Below, piece by piece: positions 23,284-34,832 of a stretch of DNA of 64,000 nt. The position numbers and the translations under genes are program-made. The first letter of the stretch is position 1. Each line of letters begins with the position of its first letter. The stretch lies in the NCBI GenBank assembly GCA_003255065.1, contig QAOA01003028.1, positions 679,030-743,029 on the forward strand. The letters run 5' to 3'. The stretch comes from Cercis canadensis (lineage: Eukaryota; Streptophyta; Magnoliopsida; Fabales; Fabaceae). Below the pieces are notes generated by a model that saw only the letters and a program-made list of their open reading frames with translations, did not search any database and had not been told where the DNA came from.

Positions 23284-24165
23284 GCTTAAAAACGAAGACC
23301 TTATGGCATTAGCAATGACTATTGATTGTTAGACCATTTTCCTTCAACTAACCAAGTTTTAGGTTAATTGGAGCACAAAAATTTGACCGAAATAGTACAC
23401 GCGAAAACCACTAAATCAAACCGAAACAAAGGAAAAACAAGGGGAAACTGGCACCAAGGCACCAGAATTCACACAATAGAATCCTAAACATCAAAGGAAA
23501 CAAAACAACAAGAAAAAACTATCACCACAATGCCCAGAAAGTATAAAAATTTTGCCAAAAAGTGAACAAAGACGACAAAAGAAACAGAATAACGGCAAAG
23601 GAGGCTAAACAAGGGAAATAACAACACAAATTTCACCTCACAATGCGAGTTGGTGAGAATCGAAAACAACACAGACACAGAAACACTAAACAGAGAAAGA
23701 AAACCTAAACAAAATAGGAAAGCAAGTAGAACAGGAGGAGAATGAGGAATAACAATTACCAGAAACAAGATCAGTAAGCAATCAAAACAGTAACAAAAGA
23801 GTTCTAAGAAGATTAATTTGTTAGATGAAATCCCCGGCAACGGCGCCAAAATTTTGACGAGTGCCAAACCATACAAAATTACAATACNGGAGGCTAAACA
23901 AGGGAAATAACAACACAAATTTCACCTCACAATGCTTCTCACAGTGCAATTCCTTTGTCCACTAATTTACAGCTCAATCCGAGTTGGTGAGAATCGAAAA
24001 CAACACAGACACAAAAACACTAAACAGAGAAAGAAAACCTAAACAAAATAGGAAAGCAAGTAGAACAGGAGGAGAATGAGGAATAACAATTACCAGAAAC
24101 AAGATCAGTAAGCAATCAAAACAGTAACAAAAGAGTTCTAAGAAGATTAATTTGTTAGATGAAAT
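23284..24165 (-). other. Athila 5' leader with assembly duplication
   Basis: Untranslated leader between the PBS and the M2 insertion point; it continues at 18368-18639 before gag. Open frames here are low-complexity translations of A-rich text. True length is about 290 bp shorter because of the join at 23888. Confidence 0.75.
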
Positions 24166-24228
24166 CCCCGGCAACGGCGCCAAAATTTTGACGAGTGCCA
24201 AACCATACAAAATTACAATACTAATTGC
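23600..24228. repeat. Contig-overlap duplication around N at 23888
   Basis: The segment at 23600-23887 recurs at 23889-24228 with one indel of about 50 bp and few substitutions. The first copy already contains the PBS and the first bases of the LTR, which is impossible in one element, so this is an assembly join. Confidence 0.87.
24166..24182 (-). other. Primer-binding site, Athila (tRNA-Asp type)
   Basis: Plus strand ccccggcaacggcgcca, the complement of TGGCGCCGTTGCCGGGG, the tRNA-Asp-type site I associate with Athila. It is six bases inside the 5' LTR. A false copy lies just before the N at 23888. Confidence 0.9.
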
Positions 24229-25471
24229 AACCAAATTGTAGTATAGGATGCAACTAGTGTCGTCTCCCAATGATTCACCAGAACAACTAATCTAGTAGGA
24301 ATTAAGCAAGAACAGAATAATAGGGGTTTTGTGTTGAATGCAGTATAATAAGTACTCAAAAAGCAGTAAACAAAAATTGATTAAGTAAGAGAAAACATAA
24401 TCAACTAAAGCAGACAACCAAACTCTAATCTGTCCTTGTTCACTAAAGATAGTCTAGATCTGATTTAATTCTTGGTTAAATGTCACCTGGAACCCCTAAC
24501 AGTAATACTTAGAATTCTTACTGAATTACCAATCAGGATTCAATTAATCATGGAATTAAGAATCTAGGCAACTGCTCTATATCACTAAGTCCAGATTAAT
24601 TTAAGAACCAAATTGTCCAAGTTAATCATATATTAAAAACCTTTAAAATATGATTATCAATCTGATTACTGTGATGAATCTAATCAACCAATTTAAATTC
24701 ATATAAAGCATGCAATCAAAGTACCATTCAATCACATGAAGATGTGAAAAAGCAGTAATTCAAATTATATTAAATCAAACCTGGTTGAAGCATAGGAACT
24801 CTGGATTATCAAGTTTGGCTTCTCTTGAATTGATTAGAAAAGTACTTAGCCCTCCATAGAAGACTTGAACACAAGGCAAAGGTAGAAATTCGAATTCAGC
24901 AATAGGAGGCAGCAGCAGCAGCTTCTGATGACAAGGTGGTAATCTATTTTATTATTCTCAACAACTTAAGAATAAATACTAGCTGGCTGCTTCCTCTAGG
25001 TTTCCTAATTACAAAATAAACCTAGTCTCCTAAAACTTTAATGGTAAAAACGTGATCAAGCCCTAGTGTCATGTGTGCTGGCCCAATAAGTAGATGTTGG
25101 CCCAAATAAACATGCTCTAGTCCAATAGGCAAGCCTAAGGAAAGGAATCAATCATTGCTGGGCCTGGACTGATTGCACGTGAATTTCAGTTGTCCAGACG
25201 CAAGAATCAGCTTCTAGGATCTTCATATGAAATGTAGAAGTTTCTGTCAGCTTTCCAACGAAACTAGAATCACATCAATCAGACATCTGAAGCTCAAGAT
25301 ATAGTAAGAAACGTAAGCAGTGCCAAAATTCAACAGTTATGCAATTAAAATCTATAAGCACCAACAAGTCCAAATCTACAAAACATGTCTAAGGGCCATA
25401 AAAATCACTAGAAACACACACTAAAAGACTAAGTATAAGGGAAACAAATAGTATAAAATAACGTCTCATCA
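24189..25471 (-). repeat. Athila 5' LTR, 1283 bp
   Basis: Plus strand runs TGACGAGTGCC to CGTCTCATCA and pairs with 10058-11352. It is followed by target duplication ataac at 25472-25476. Confidence 0.92.
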
Positions 25472-25476
25472 ATAAC

Positions 25477-26631
25477 ACTAGCGTATAAAAGTATGAAAGC
25501 TTAAATGCTTACTTAAACATGCTTCCAAGCCTACAGGAAAATTCACATCTTTATTCAGCAACAAAATGTAACAATATCATAAAAAGAGTTTATACCATCA
25601 ATTTTTTTGTTAAATAATGATAAACTCCCAAGTCCATCATGATGGAAAAAAACACAGCCATCTCCTCTAACCCTCAGATTCTTTACTAATTATGCCACTG
25701 GATCTACTCAAACTATTTTCCCCCTATGATTTTGTAACACCACCATTACAAAACGTAAGATATACCAGGGACCACCATTACAAAAAAAAATCAACTTTCA
25801 TGGAGGGACCGCCATACCTGTGTTCCACATGCTACTTTAACTACATAGGTTCCTAAACACCAACAACGATAAACAATAGTATTGTAGTAACGTAAGAAAC
25901 ACCAGGGACCACCATTACAAAAAAAAAAATTAACTTTCATGGGGGGACCACCATTAAAACACAGCAAACACAATAACGATATAACAGAACAGAACAACAC
26001 AAAAANAGGGACCGCCATACCTGTGTTCCACATGCTACTTTAACTACATAGGTTCCTAAACACCAACAACGATAAACAATAGTATTGTAGTAACGTAAGA
26101 AACACCAGGGACCACCATTACAAAAAAAAAAATTAACTTTCATGGGGGGACCACCATTAAAACACAGCAAACACAATAACGATATAACAGAACAGAACAA
26201 CACAAAAATCAAAACAAAAAAAAATTAACAGATATTGGGTACCCATATCGCATGCATGACCACATAACAAGTTTCTCACACAAAACAAATTATTTATCCA
26301 AAGGGACAAATGCGCAACATTCAGAAGGCACTAACCTTGTATCTGAATCAATGCAAACTTGCACGTCCCAGGAAAATCAATATCCCAACCTCACGATAGC
26401 TTCTGCAACTGCTTCTTAGGATTTTTCCTCTCTGAATCACTACACTTTTTCACAAATCACGAACAACAATCCCCAATGAATGTCCACCTATAAAATGTGA
26501 TACGCTTGGGATAAATTAGGGTACCACTTCTTACGATTGTTCTTCTTTGAATCGCCACAACGTTTCTCTCTTTCAAATGGTGCTCAACGGAGGGAAGGGA
26601 ATTAGGGCTTTGTTTTTTTACAAATTGAGAC
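25477..26631. other. M1 internal right arm, no gene
   Basis: Sequence between the Athila insertion and the right M1 TIR. It should include the promoter side of the M1 transposase. It is A-rich and contains the join at 26006. I see no coding frame that survives comparison of frames. Confidence 0.6.
25804..26208. repeat. Contig-overlap duplication around N at 26006
   Basis: Bases 25804-26005 recur almost exactly at 26007-26208 (agggaccgccatacctgtgt at both starts). The exactness and the N point to an assembly join. Confidence 0.87.
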
Positions 26632-26875
26632 GACGCCGTCCTTGCCTAGTCAGCAAATGGTGCTCCCTACAAGCTGCGACGTGGCATTTAACAATGACGC
26701 ATAAGCCTTTTAATGGCCACATCAGCATTTCCGTCATTCAACTTAGTGAAAGTTAGACGGAGGGATTTGATTGAAGCGAAATTGACCAATAAGGGACTTG
26801 ATTAAATTATTTTGGCAGTGAAGGACTCAATTGATAGCACCCAATATAGTGAGGGATGAAAATGGGGTTTTACTC
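26632..26875 (-). repeat. M1 right terminal inverted repeat
   Basis: Inverted partner of 4936-5180, ending ggggttttactc. It is followed by ttaaccttaa and then by the rest of the chromovirus A LTR. Confidence 0.9.
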
Positions 26876-27415
26876 TTAACCTTAATGGGTAATAAACCAA
26901 TCCCAATTAAACAAAGTCCAAAACCCTAAGAAAGTTCAATACTAAAAAAGAAAATAAACATGGAGTTAATGGTATTAAAATAGGCCTAAAATAACCTAAG
27001 CTCGGAGCCCAATTCCTATAAGAAGAACCAAACACGCACTAAGCTGAAAGGTGCCAGGCGCTAAGGCTTTATAAAGAGAGAGTTGGGGCTCTGAGCCTAT
27101 AGACATGAGAAAGCTGGGGTGTTTGGAAAATAGAGTTGAGGTGCCTGTGTTTTGTCCACAAGGGCAATGGGGCGCTAGAGAGGAAGAATTGGGGCACTTA
27201 AATACTGTCCAACTTTGCTAGTTGACCATTCCAATGACTCAATCAAGCATAAAACCCTCCACTATTCATTCCTTATTTCTTGACTTGTCTCTTGGGTCCA
27301 AATCTCTGCTATGAAGTCATTCAAGCCCTCTTGCATCTTCTTAGTTCGAGCTCGGGTAATCGGACCTTGTAAAGGACCTTGCAAAGTATCCTTGTGAGTG
27401 CTTCCTTGATTCTCA
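26876..27415 (-). repeat. 5' LTR of chromovirus A, distal part
   Basis: Continues the LTR broken at 4935 and ends gattctca at 27415, matching in reverse the TGAGAATC start of the B LTR. On minus it begins with a pol C-terminal tail GPITRARTKKMQEGLNDFIA, so this family's polyprotein runs into its LTR. Together the two parts give about 850 bp, compared with 783 bp in B. Confidence 0.82.
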
Positions 27416-27530
27416 TAATGGATCTTATCAGTATATATCTGACATTTGTGGCATTTTCTCACATGATTGATGCAATCTGATTCCATTGTCAGCCAATAAT
27501 ATCCTACCCTCAATATCTTTCTTTTCATGG
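27416..27530 (-). pseudogene. Tat integrase zinc domain, cut by chromovirus A
   Basis: The frame reads MKRKILRVGYYWLTMESDCI and CHKCQIYTDKIH, the HHCC zinc region of Tat integrases, then runs into the LTR of A at 27415. The apparent 88-codon frame to 27262 is therefore a chimera of two elements. Confidence 0.85.
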
Positions 27531-27979
27531 CATGCCCATTCGCATGTGTTCCACGACATCTTCAATGATCTTCTTTCCCTATGGTATATCAACACATCTC
27601 AGAAGCATCGTATCATAATTCCTTTTGTATAATACATCCCTATTTAGAAAGAAACCCATTGCCAGTCTCCTTATGATTTTTTTGTCATTTTCTGAGGCAC
27701 CATGTGGGTATTTCCTACTTCTAATGAAGTATTTAATATCTTGATACCATGGTTTCCAGTCAGGCTATTTTTCCATCATCAAGCAACATGCTGGGCAATC
27801 TCGCCTAGTCATCCTTATGAGCAGCATTCTCTATCATTATCAATCTTGAACATTAAGGACAGGGTTACTAGCGCATCGGCCAATTGATTATCCTCTTGAG
27901 GGATATGGCAAAAGGTAATCTCCTCAAATTGCTCGGACAACTCCTTTATATAGTCATGATATGGAATCAATTTGAAGTC
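27531..27979 (-). pseudogene. Tat RNase H to integrase spacer, decayed
   Basis: No intact frame. By position it links the second RNase H to the integrase; minus-strand fragments look like eroded pol but I cannot define motifs. Confidence 0.5.
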
Positions 27980-29660
27980 TTAAGTCTTCCATTCCCCTTT
28001 CAATTGATTGATCACCAACGACAAATACCCATAGTGCATGCTTTTGATTCTATTATCGTTTTGTACTCCCATAGTGCATGCTTCATACTCTGCTATGTTA
28101 TTTGTGCAGTCAAAACATAGTTTAGCAGTAATTGGGACAAGCTTCTTGTCAGGAGAGATTAGGACAACACTTATTCCGTGCCCTAATGCATTAGAGGCTC
28201 TGTCAAACAACAAAGTCCATTTCTCACCCCTTGATGCCCCTTCATCTTTGAATAACACCATTATATCCTTATCTGGGAAATCGTATTGCATTGACCCATA
28301 GTTTTCTACAGGTAGATTTGCTAAGTAGTCGGCATGTGCATTTCCTTTTATTGTTTTTTGGGTGGCATAGATGATGTCATATTTAGATAAAACAACTTGC
28401 CATCGTGCGATTCTCCTCATGAGAGGCAGTATGTCAAAGATATATTTGAATGGGTCCATTTTAGATATCAACCAAGTTATGTAACACAACATATATTGTT
28501 GCAAACGATGAGCGGCCCAAGCCAAAGCACAACAAGTGCGCTCTAATAGTGAGTATTTGGCTTCATAATTTGTGAATTTCTTGCTCAAGTAGTAAATGTC
28601 ATGTTCTTTTCTCCACAATTGATCATGTTGCCCTAGTACATAACCCATTGATTCTTTAAGCACCATCAGATACATAATGAAAGGTCTCCCCAGTACTGGT
28701 GGGACTAGAACTGGAGGTTCTTGCTAGTATGGTTTAATTTTCTCAAATTCCCTTTAGCAATCTTCATTCCATTTAGAAGTTTGATTTTTGCGTAGCAGTT
28801 TGAACATGAGTTTGCAAGTGGCAGTTAACTGAGATATAAATCTTGCAATGTAATTTAATCTTTCCAAGAATCCTCTAACTTCTTTATCTATACGAGGCAT
28901 TGTCATTTCTAAGATTGCTTGAACTTTATCAGGATCTACTTCTATTCCTTTTTTACTAACCACACAAATCCTAAGAGCTTTCTAGATCTTACACCGAATG
29001 TGCATTTGGTCGGTTTCAAACGGAGATGGTACTTTCTTAATTGATTAAAAAGCTTTTGTAAGTTTACAACGTGATCTTCTTCCATTTCGGATTTTGCAAT
29101 CATGTCATTGACATACACCTCTATTTATTTGTGCATCATGTAATGAAACAAGGTCACCATGGCCTATTGATACGTTGCTTTGGCATTTTTGAAATTGAAT
29201 GACATTACCTTATAACAAAAAATACCCCACAAGGTTGTGAAAGTTTTCTTTTCCATATCTTTTGGAGCCATCTTTATTTGATTATAGCCAGAGAAACCAT
29301 CCATGAAAGAGAAAACAAAATTCTTAGCCGTATTCCACCAATATATCAATATGGGAGTGGAAAGTCATATTTAAGGCTGGCTCTATTTAGATCTCGATAA
29401 TCGACACACATGCAAACTTTTCTGTCTTTTTTCAGGACTGGAATGATGTTGGCAACCCATTCAAGATATTTTTCCACTGCAAGGAAACCAACATCAAATT
29501 GTTTTTTAACTTCTCTATTCTTTAGAGACATCTTGGTTTTCATTCGTCTCAGTTTTTGTTTCATTGGCACACACTCAGGTTTTAATGGCAACTTATTGAC
29601 AACAATATTCGTATCAAGTCCAAGGATGTCTTGATAAGACCATGCGAACACATTAGTGTA
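27980..29660 (-). pseudogene. Tat reverse transcriptase with two RNase H domains
   Basis: RT starts at 29651 (MFAWSYQDILGLDTNIVVNK; VCMCVDYRDLNRASLKYDFP), continues FSFMDGFSGYNQIKMAPKDM, and has YVND at 29104-29115 where YVDD is expected. The thumb (28963-28754, GIEVDPDKVQAILEMTMPRI) and first RNase H (28675-28390, LSKKFTNYEAKYSLLERTCC) follow. The second, plant-type RNase H (28300-28060) reads WTLLFDRASNALGHGISVVL then FDCTNNIAEYEACTMG. The catalytic D-to-N change and many stops make it dead. The dual RNase H is diagnostic of Tat. Confidence 0.9.
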
Positions 29661-31306
29661 ATTATGGAGAAGTTTAATAAGCTTTTTGCATTCACTCTCC
29701 CTTATTAAAGTGCCAATCTTAACCTCTCATTTTTCATATTCAGTCCTAAGATTAATTACTTCAATTGACTCTTCATGAGGTTTAATTTCTTTATTCTCTT
29801 GTTCAACTAATCTTAGAAGTTCAGAGGAACGCTCCCAGTCCTCTTCCTTGTCATTCTCAGCACAATTAATGGGGTGCTTAAAATCATAAGATGGGATAGT
29901 AGTACTATGATTTTCAAGTTTATAACTTTTAGATCTGTAGGGATTCAAAATAAATTGAGAGTAATGAATAAGCAAGAATAAAATGCTAATTTAAAGTAGG
30001 AGTGAGATCAAGAGATCAAAGAGTAAAGAGAATAGAACAAGACTTTTTGATAACTGAACATGCATTTGTTATATGAAGAAAAACACTAAAACATAAACAT
30101 GAAGCCGATTTTACAAACCTCATCCTAAGGCCTTGGGCAAGCAATAGGACTAGTATCATAGAATTACTTTGAGTGAAACTCTAAGACTTCAGGAAACTTG
30201 GCAATCTCCCAATTGTTGAGTTGAGCATCAGGTGCAGTAGGGAACACCAAGTTAACTTCTTCATTGATAGAGCAATTAATTGCTAAAACTTGACTTGAAA
30301 ATGATATTCCTCCACTTCGAAAGCTTTGGTATAAATCACATATATGTAGTCCTTCAATTTTTGGCTCTCCATTCTCTAGCCAAGCGAGCATTTTTTCTTT
30401 CTTTTCTTCCATGACTCTCTTCTTATCAACCTTGGTGGATTCATATCCTAACCCAAATTTTTCATGGTTTTTGCAAAGCTACAGAGGCACTTAACTCCTT
30501 GACCATTCTTCCACAATCCTTCTCTAGGTGCATATCCCTATTTCAGCATGACCTTAGGCATCATCATAAAAGCATTGAATAGATGAGATTTTGACATCTA
30601 GGACCCTTCACGAGTGTAAGGGGCATTGGCAACTTCGAAGGTTTGAAATGATGTCTCAAGAGCCTTTTCAGCAACTTCAATGTAAGGAGTTGATGAAGGT
30701 TTGGATACAAGCAAATCCTCTTCTCCAAAAACAACCATTAACTTATTTTTCACTATGAATTTCATTGTTTGTTGCAAGGTAGAAGGCACAGCACCCGCAA
30801 AATAGATCCAAGGTCATCCTAGCAAGCAAAAAGAAACTTGGAGCAATATCCACTAGTTGAAATAGTATGCTAAACACATTAGGGCCGATTTGAATCAGAA
30901 TCTCAATTTCCCCAATGACTTCTCTACCTGTCCCATCGAATGCCTTTACTATCATGGTGCTAGCCTTCATATATGATCCGTCAATAGGCAGTTTGGACAA
31001 TGTTAACTTTGAAATTACATTCAAAGAAGAACCATTATCGACAAATACCTTTGCTATTATATGGTCTTTGCATTTCACGAAAATATGGAGCGCCTTGTTA
31101 TGCCTCATTCGTTTAGCAGGTATCTCATCATCAGTGTAGGTGATATAATTATTAGCAATAATATTGCCAACAAGGCCACCCAGCTTGTTAACGGTGATAT
31201 CATGAGAAACATGAGCTTGATTTAATATCTTCATCAATACTTGTTGTTGAGATTTAGAGTTTAGAAAGAGGGAGAGCAATGATATTTGAGTAGGAGTTTG
31301 ATTCAA
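29661..31306 (-). pseudogene. Tat aspartic protease and protease-RT linker
   Basis: Protease at 31306-30740: KVFVDNGSSLNVISKLTLSK, AFDGTGREVIGEIEILIQIG, then VPSTLQQTMKFIVKNKLMVV in a second frame. The active-site triplet reads DNGS, common in this lineage. The linker carries YQSFRSGGISFSSQVLA (about 30300) and DWERSSELLRLVEQENKEIK (about 29830). Frame changes and stops throughout. Confidence 0.85.
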
Positions 31307-31559
31307 TTACTCAATCACTTTGAATTCACTTTACTTAATAATTTTTAGAAATTCACAGACATCTGTTTTAGATACACTTTTCTTATGCCCACCACATTTG
31401 ACCCCTATGGGTTCCTCTATCTTTCCTTCATCATGCTTATCTCATTTTGTCAAATTTTGTTATACTTTCTTTTTCTCTTGACATTGTTTTTCTATTTCCT
31501 CCAATCTTTGCTCCTCTAACTCTTCAGGGATGTAACAACGATTGCTTTAAGTCATCCTA

Positions 31560-33900
31560 CTAACTCCGATTATGTTTGTGACAACTGAGGATAGCTAAGA
31601 GCTAGATGAGGCTTTAAACTGGTCCACATAGTAGTTACCTTCAAGAATTTAAGAGTCATACTTCCATGGTACAACTTTTGTATCTTTGTCAGGGAAAGAA
31701 TGTGGCACTTGAATTGTAAGAGGCTTTGGTCTGTAAGAATGTTTCGAAGGAACTTTTGGGTCAATCTTGTTAGTATAATTAAGCACTATTGGCTTTGGAG
31801 TAGTGATGGATAAACCATCAATTGGAAGGGTATACCTATAGGCTTGAGTATCTATCAATACATGATTTTCTTGGCTTGGCAAAAGCATTGGTTTCTCAAC
31901 CACATCCACCCAATTATCTTCAGGATCGCAACTTATTTGGAGTAGCTACTTGTCTATTATGCCTTGAAGGGTATCTTTGAAATCAACACAATTCTCAATA
32001 GAATGCCCAACTACCTTTCTATGGAATTTACACATACTCTCTTCATCATGACCTTCGCAATGCTTATCTGACTAGGTTTGCAACAAGTCAAACTTTGACA
32101 AGGTCTCAAAAATAGTATTCGTTGATGTCTAGATCTCATATACCCTTTTTTTGATGTGTTGCTTTATAACATCTTTAATAGCATTCACTTTTGGATTTTC
32201 ATGATTAGTCAAAGAATTTTGATGTATATTGAGGGCCTCTTCCTAAAATTCAACCATTTAGCATTTATCAGAGATTGAACTTTATTTTTCAAAGCTATAC
32301 ATTTTTCCTTATGGAGTCCATGGGCATTCGCTTGCTATGTTGTTTTGGATAAGGTGAGGTAACAATTAAGTATATGTCATGAGGATGAGGTCATATTGGA
32401 TTGGTTTCCTCTCTTGCTCATTTTGGGTTCGCTTTTGATTTGAATTTAAGTTTTGAGGTAGAGCTTGGTTCATTGGTTATGGCATCATTTAAGGTGTTTG
32501 GTGTTGATAAGGAGGAGGTGCACGATAAGGCAATGATGTTGGGTAAGGCTGAGGATGCAAGACTTGAGATGTGTTTGCCACATGTGGATAGTGCATGAAT
32601 TGTGTTTAAAAGTGTTGAGAAATTGTGGGAAAATGATTAGGCCTCCCATGTATAGGTCATTTCCCACGTCTTTCATCATATGTTGCAGCATGCACTTCAC
32701 CTTCATTCTTTTTCACCATTGAAGGTTTCTTCATATTGGTAACTCCCATTGAATTGGGGTTTTTAGCTATTTTGCCATTCCTGACTCTACTTTCGATCCT
32801 TTCATCAATAGTAACAACATCATAAAAGTTGTTAGAAGCACTCCTTATCATTTGATCAAAGAAAGGAGACTGAAGAGTATTAATGAACATAGCCACCATC
32901 TCTTTATTAGACAATGAGGGATCTTTTTGAGTAGCAATTTCTCGCCATCTTTAAGCATATTCTTTGAACGTTTAAGTGGCTTTCTTTTCCATATTTTGCA
33001 GTTGCATCTATATGGAGCCATGTCAATATTATACTTATACTATCTCTGAAAAGCATCTACCAAGTGTTTCCAACATTACACTCGAACTCGATCTAAATGT
33101 GTATATCATAGTGCGGCTGCCCCAGTTAAACTTTCTTAGAAAAAGTGGATAAGCAACTTATTATCATGTGTGCAGGATGCCATCTTTCGATAATACATGG
33201 TCAAATGACTTTTTAGGCATGTGGTTCCATTGTACTTATTAAAGTCTGACACTTTAAATTTAGGAGGGATGACAACATCTGGGACAAGGCAAAGTTCAGT
33301 TGCATCCACAACACCATAAGCGTTAGTCCCTTCTATGGCTCACAATCGCTCTTCCAAGACTTCAAGCTTTCCTTTAGACATTGATTTTGCTTTTGGTTCA
33401 TCTGGGTCAGGGATATCAATCGAATTCATTGGACCCTCACTAGTAGGTCTTTGAAAGCAAGCTTATGCTGCTGAATATGGGTATGAATACCTAGTTGGTT
33501 GCATGTATATGGTGGTAAGGATAGGGGGAGGACGGGCATTTGCTTTCGTGGGAGGGATATCATGAGGATTTAAGATCTATGACTATGATGAATTTTACCC
33601 TTAAATGAGATTAAATCCAAATGGAAAAGCATTTGGTGGGATTGATGACATATTTATGTCATGGCGATTGGCAGTTTGTTGTTGTGTAGGGTCATGAAAA
33701 TGAGTAAAATCTAACAGGTAAGGAGGTGTATTTTATTCTTGCTTTGGATTGTTCCTTGAAGGATTCCCTTTTGGTTGTTTTTCGTGATTGGAAGGTGTGA
33801 GAATGCTCATAATTTGGGTCAATTTATCTTTTACCTCATTGATGTCTTTATGCATTTCTTCTTGAACTTTAATTTACTATTGTTCGTCCATGACCTTCGA
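31560..33900 (-). pseudogene. Tat gag, decayed
   Basis: It begins near 33900 with a basic coiled segment (EEMHKDINEVKDKLTQIMSI), then the gag core around 33280-32660 (VIPPKFKVSDFNKYNGTTCL, EMVAMFINTLQSPFFDQMIR) and a C-terminal region (31909-31649) with PLTIQVPHSFPDKDTKVVPW. Every part needs several frame changes. No zinc knuckle was located. Confidence 0.78.
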
Positions 33901-34035
33901 TTGTGATTGAGTCCTATAACAGTGTCTTGGAAGTAAAAGTTATTTTTTATGTGCAATGTTATTACACCTTAATCAATTAAATTTGAGCGAATAATGAGTA
34001 TACAACATAAAATATGCAAAGCAAAACCTAATTGA

Positions 34036-34818
34036 TGAGAATCATGGAAGCCCTCACAAGGACCCAAGTGAGTCATGGCAAGCAAAGAAGATGCAAATGG
34101 CTTTTGGAGGGTTGATTGAGAAGTTTGGGGCTCAAGGATCAAGCCAAGAAGCAAGGAATGAAGAACGGAGGATTGTGGGCTTGAATCAGGCATTGTAAGG
34201 GCTTTTTGGTGAAGTTGGACAGCATACAAGTGCCTTGGTGCTCAGGAATCAGTGCCCTAACACCCTTGGAAGTAGAAGTGTATTGCCCCAACACTTGGAG
34301 ACCAGAGCCTAAAAGCCCCAGCGCTAGGTCAATTTCCCCTTCCGCAGGATTTTGTTCTTATTGCTTATTTGAGCTTCGAACTTAGTCTATTTTGGGCCAA
34401 TTCTTATTGTAGTTAAACATATGCTATTTACCTCTTTTAGTATTGGCTTTGCATTAGAAATTTTGGTTTTGGACTTAGGCTAGGCCAATTTACCCATTAG
34501 GGTTAATTGTGCTTGCTTTGTTTAAAAGGAGGTCATTTTCTCTTGTAATGGTCTGAATTGATTTTTGAGTAAAGTTGATAGGTTTTCTCCTTTCTTGGTT
34601 CTTTGATGAACTATTAGAACTTATCAAGAGCCCTAGTTTTTGTGACTTTTGATCTAAGACTTATCACTCACCTCCTATCCTTCTTGAGTATGGCGTCTAT
34701 ATCATTTTCAATTTTTTCCCTTGATTTTTGTGTTTTCTAAGATTCTCTGAACTCGATTGGATGATTTTCGAGCAATTGAATCTCTACCATTTGAGACAAA
34801 CCCTAGAGGTTTGTATCA
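34036..34818 (+). repeat. Chromovirus B 5' LTR, 783 bp
   Basis: Runs TGAGAATCATGG to GTTTGTATCA, directly before the PBS. It is the one unbroken 5' LTR of this family in the window and serves as reference for the split LTR of A. Confidence 0.85.
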
Positions 34819-34820
34819 TT

Positions 34821-34832
34821 TGGTATCAGAAC
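34821..34832 (+). other. Primer-binding site, chromovirus B
   Basis: TGGTATCAGAAC two bases after the LTR end, one change from the TGGTATCAGAGC found in D and E. Confidence 0.87.

Larger units (their letters stand above)
10058..25471 (-). mobile_element. Athila-lineage Ty3/gypsy retrotransposon
   Basis: Two LTRs (10058-11352 and 24189-25471) bound a minus-strand gag-protease-RT-RNase H-integrase. The flanks are a perfect 5-bp duplication, ataac (10053-10057 and 25472-25476). The PBS matches a tRNA-Asp-type site. Lineage comes from protein wording such as FTNAMLDLGASINVMPKS, NLIFPADFYVLNMEDEF and [19 protein letters not shown], the pattern of plant Athila polyproteins. It is inserted in MULE M1 and is itself interrupted by MULE M2. 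Without M2 and the assembly duplication it is about 10.5 kb, normal for Athila. Confidence 0.93.
4936..26875. mobile_element. MULE M1 (Mutator superfamily), about 22 kb with inserts
   Basis: Terminal inverted repeats start GAGTAAAACC at both ends. Flanks read taaccctaa (4927-4935) and taaccttaa (26877-26885), a 9-10-bp target duplication with one mismatch. M1 interrupts the LTR of chromovirus A, whose sequence is continuous in B across the same point. Inside are a GRF zinc-finger gene on plus, a MuDR-type transposase gene on minus, and a 15.4-kb Athila element. Removing the Athila leaves about 6.5 kb, a normal autonomous MULE size. Confidence 0.9.
27416..34035 (-). mobile_element. Tat/Ogre-lineage Ty3/gypsy element T, truncated by insertions
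   Basis: Minus-strand order is gag, protease, linker, RT, RNase H, a second RNase H and the integrase zinc domain. The rest of the integrase would lie left of chromovirus A, outside the window. The 5' LTR and PBS would lie right of B and are not seen. The second RNase H and protein wording place it in Tat/Ogre. It is heavily mutated and is the oldest layer visible. Confidence 0.88.

Noticed and set aside
23484..24270. Two near-identical hydrophobic minus frames
   Set aside because: Translation of the A-rich Athila leader, doubled by the assembly join at 23888; no homology pattern.
25791..26212. Duplicated small minus frames with CNGGPW-like text
   Set aside because: Produced by the contig overlap around N 26006 in non-coding MULE sequence.
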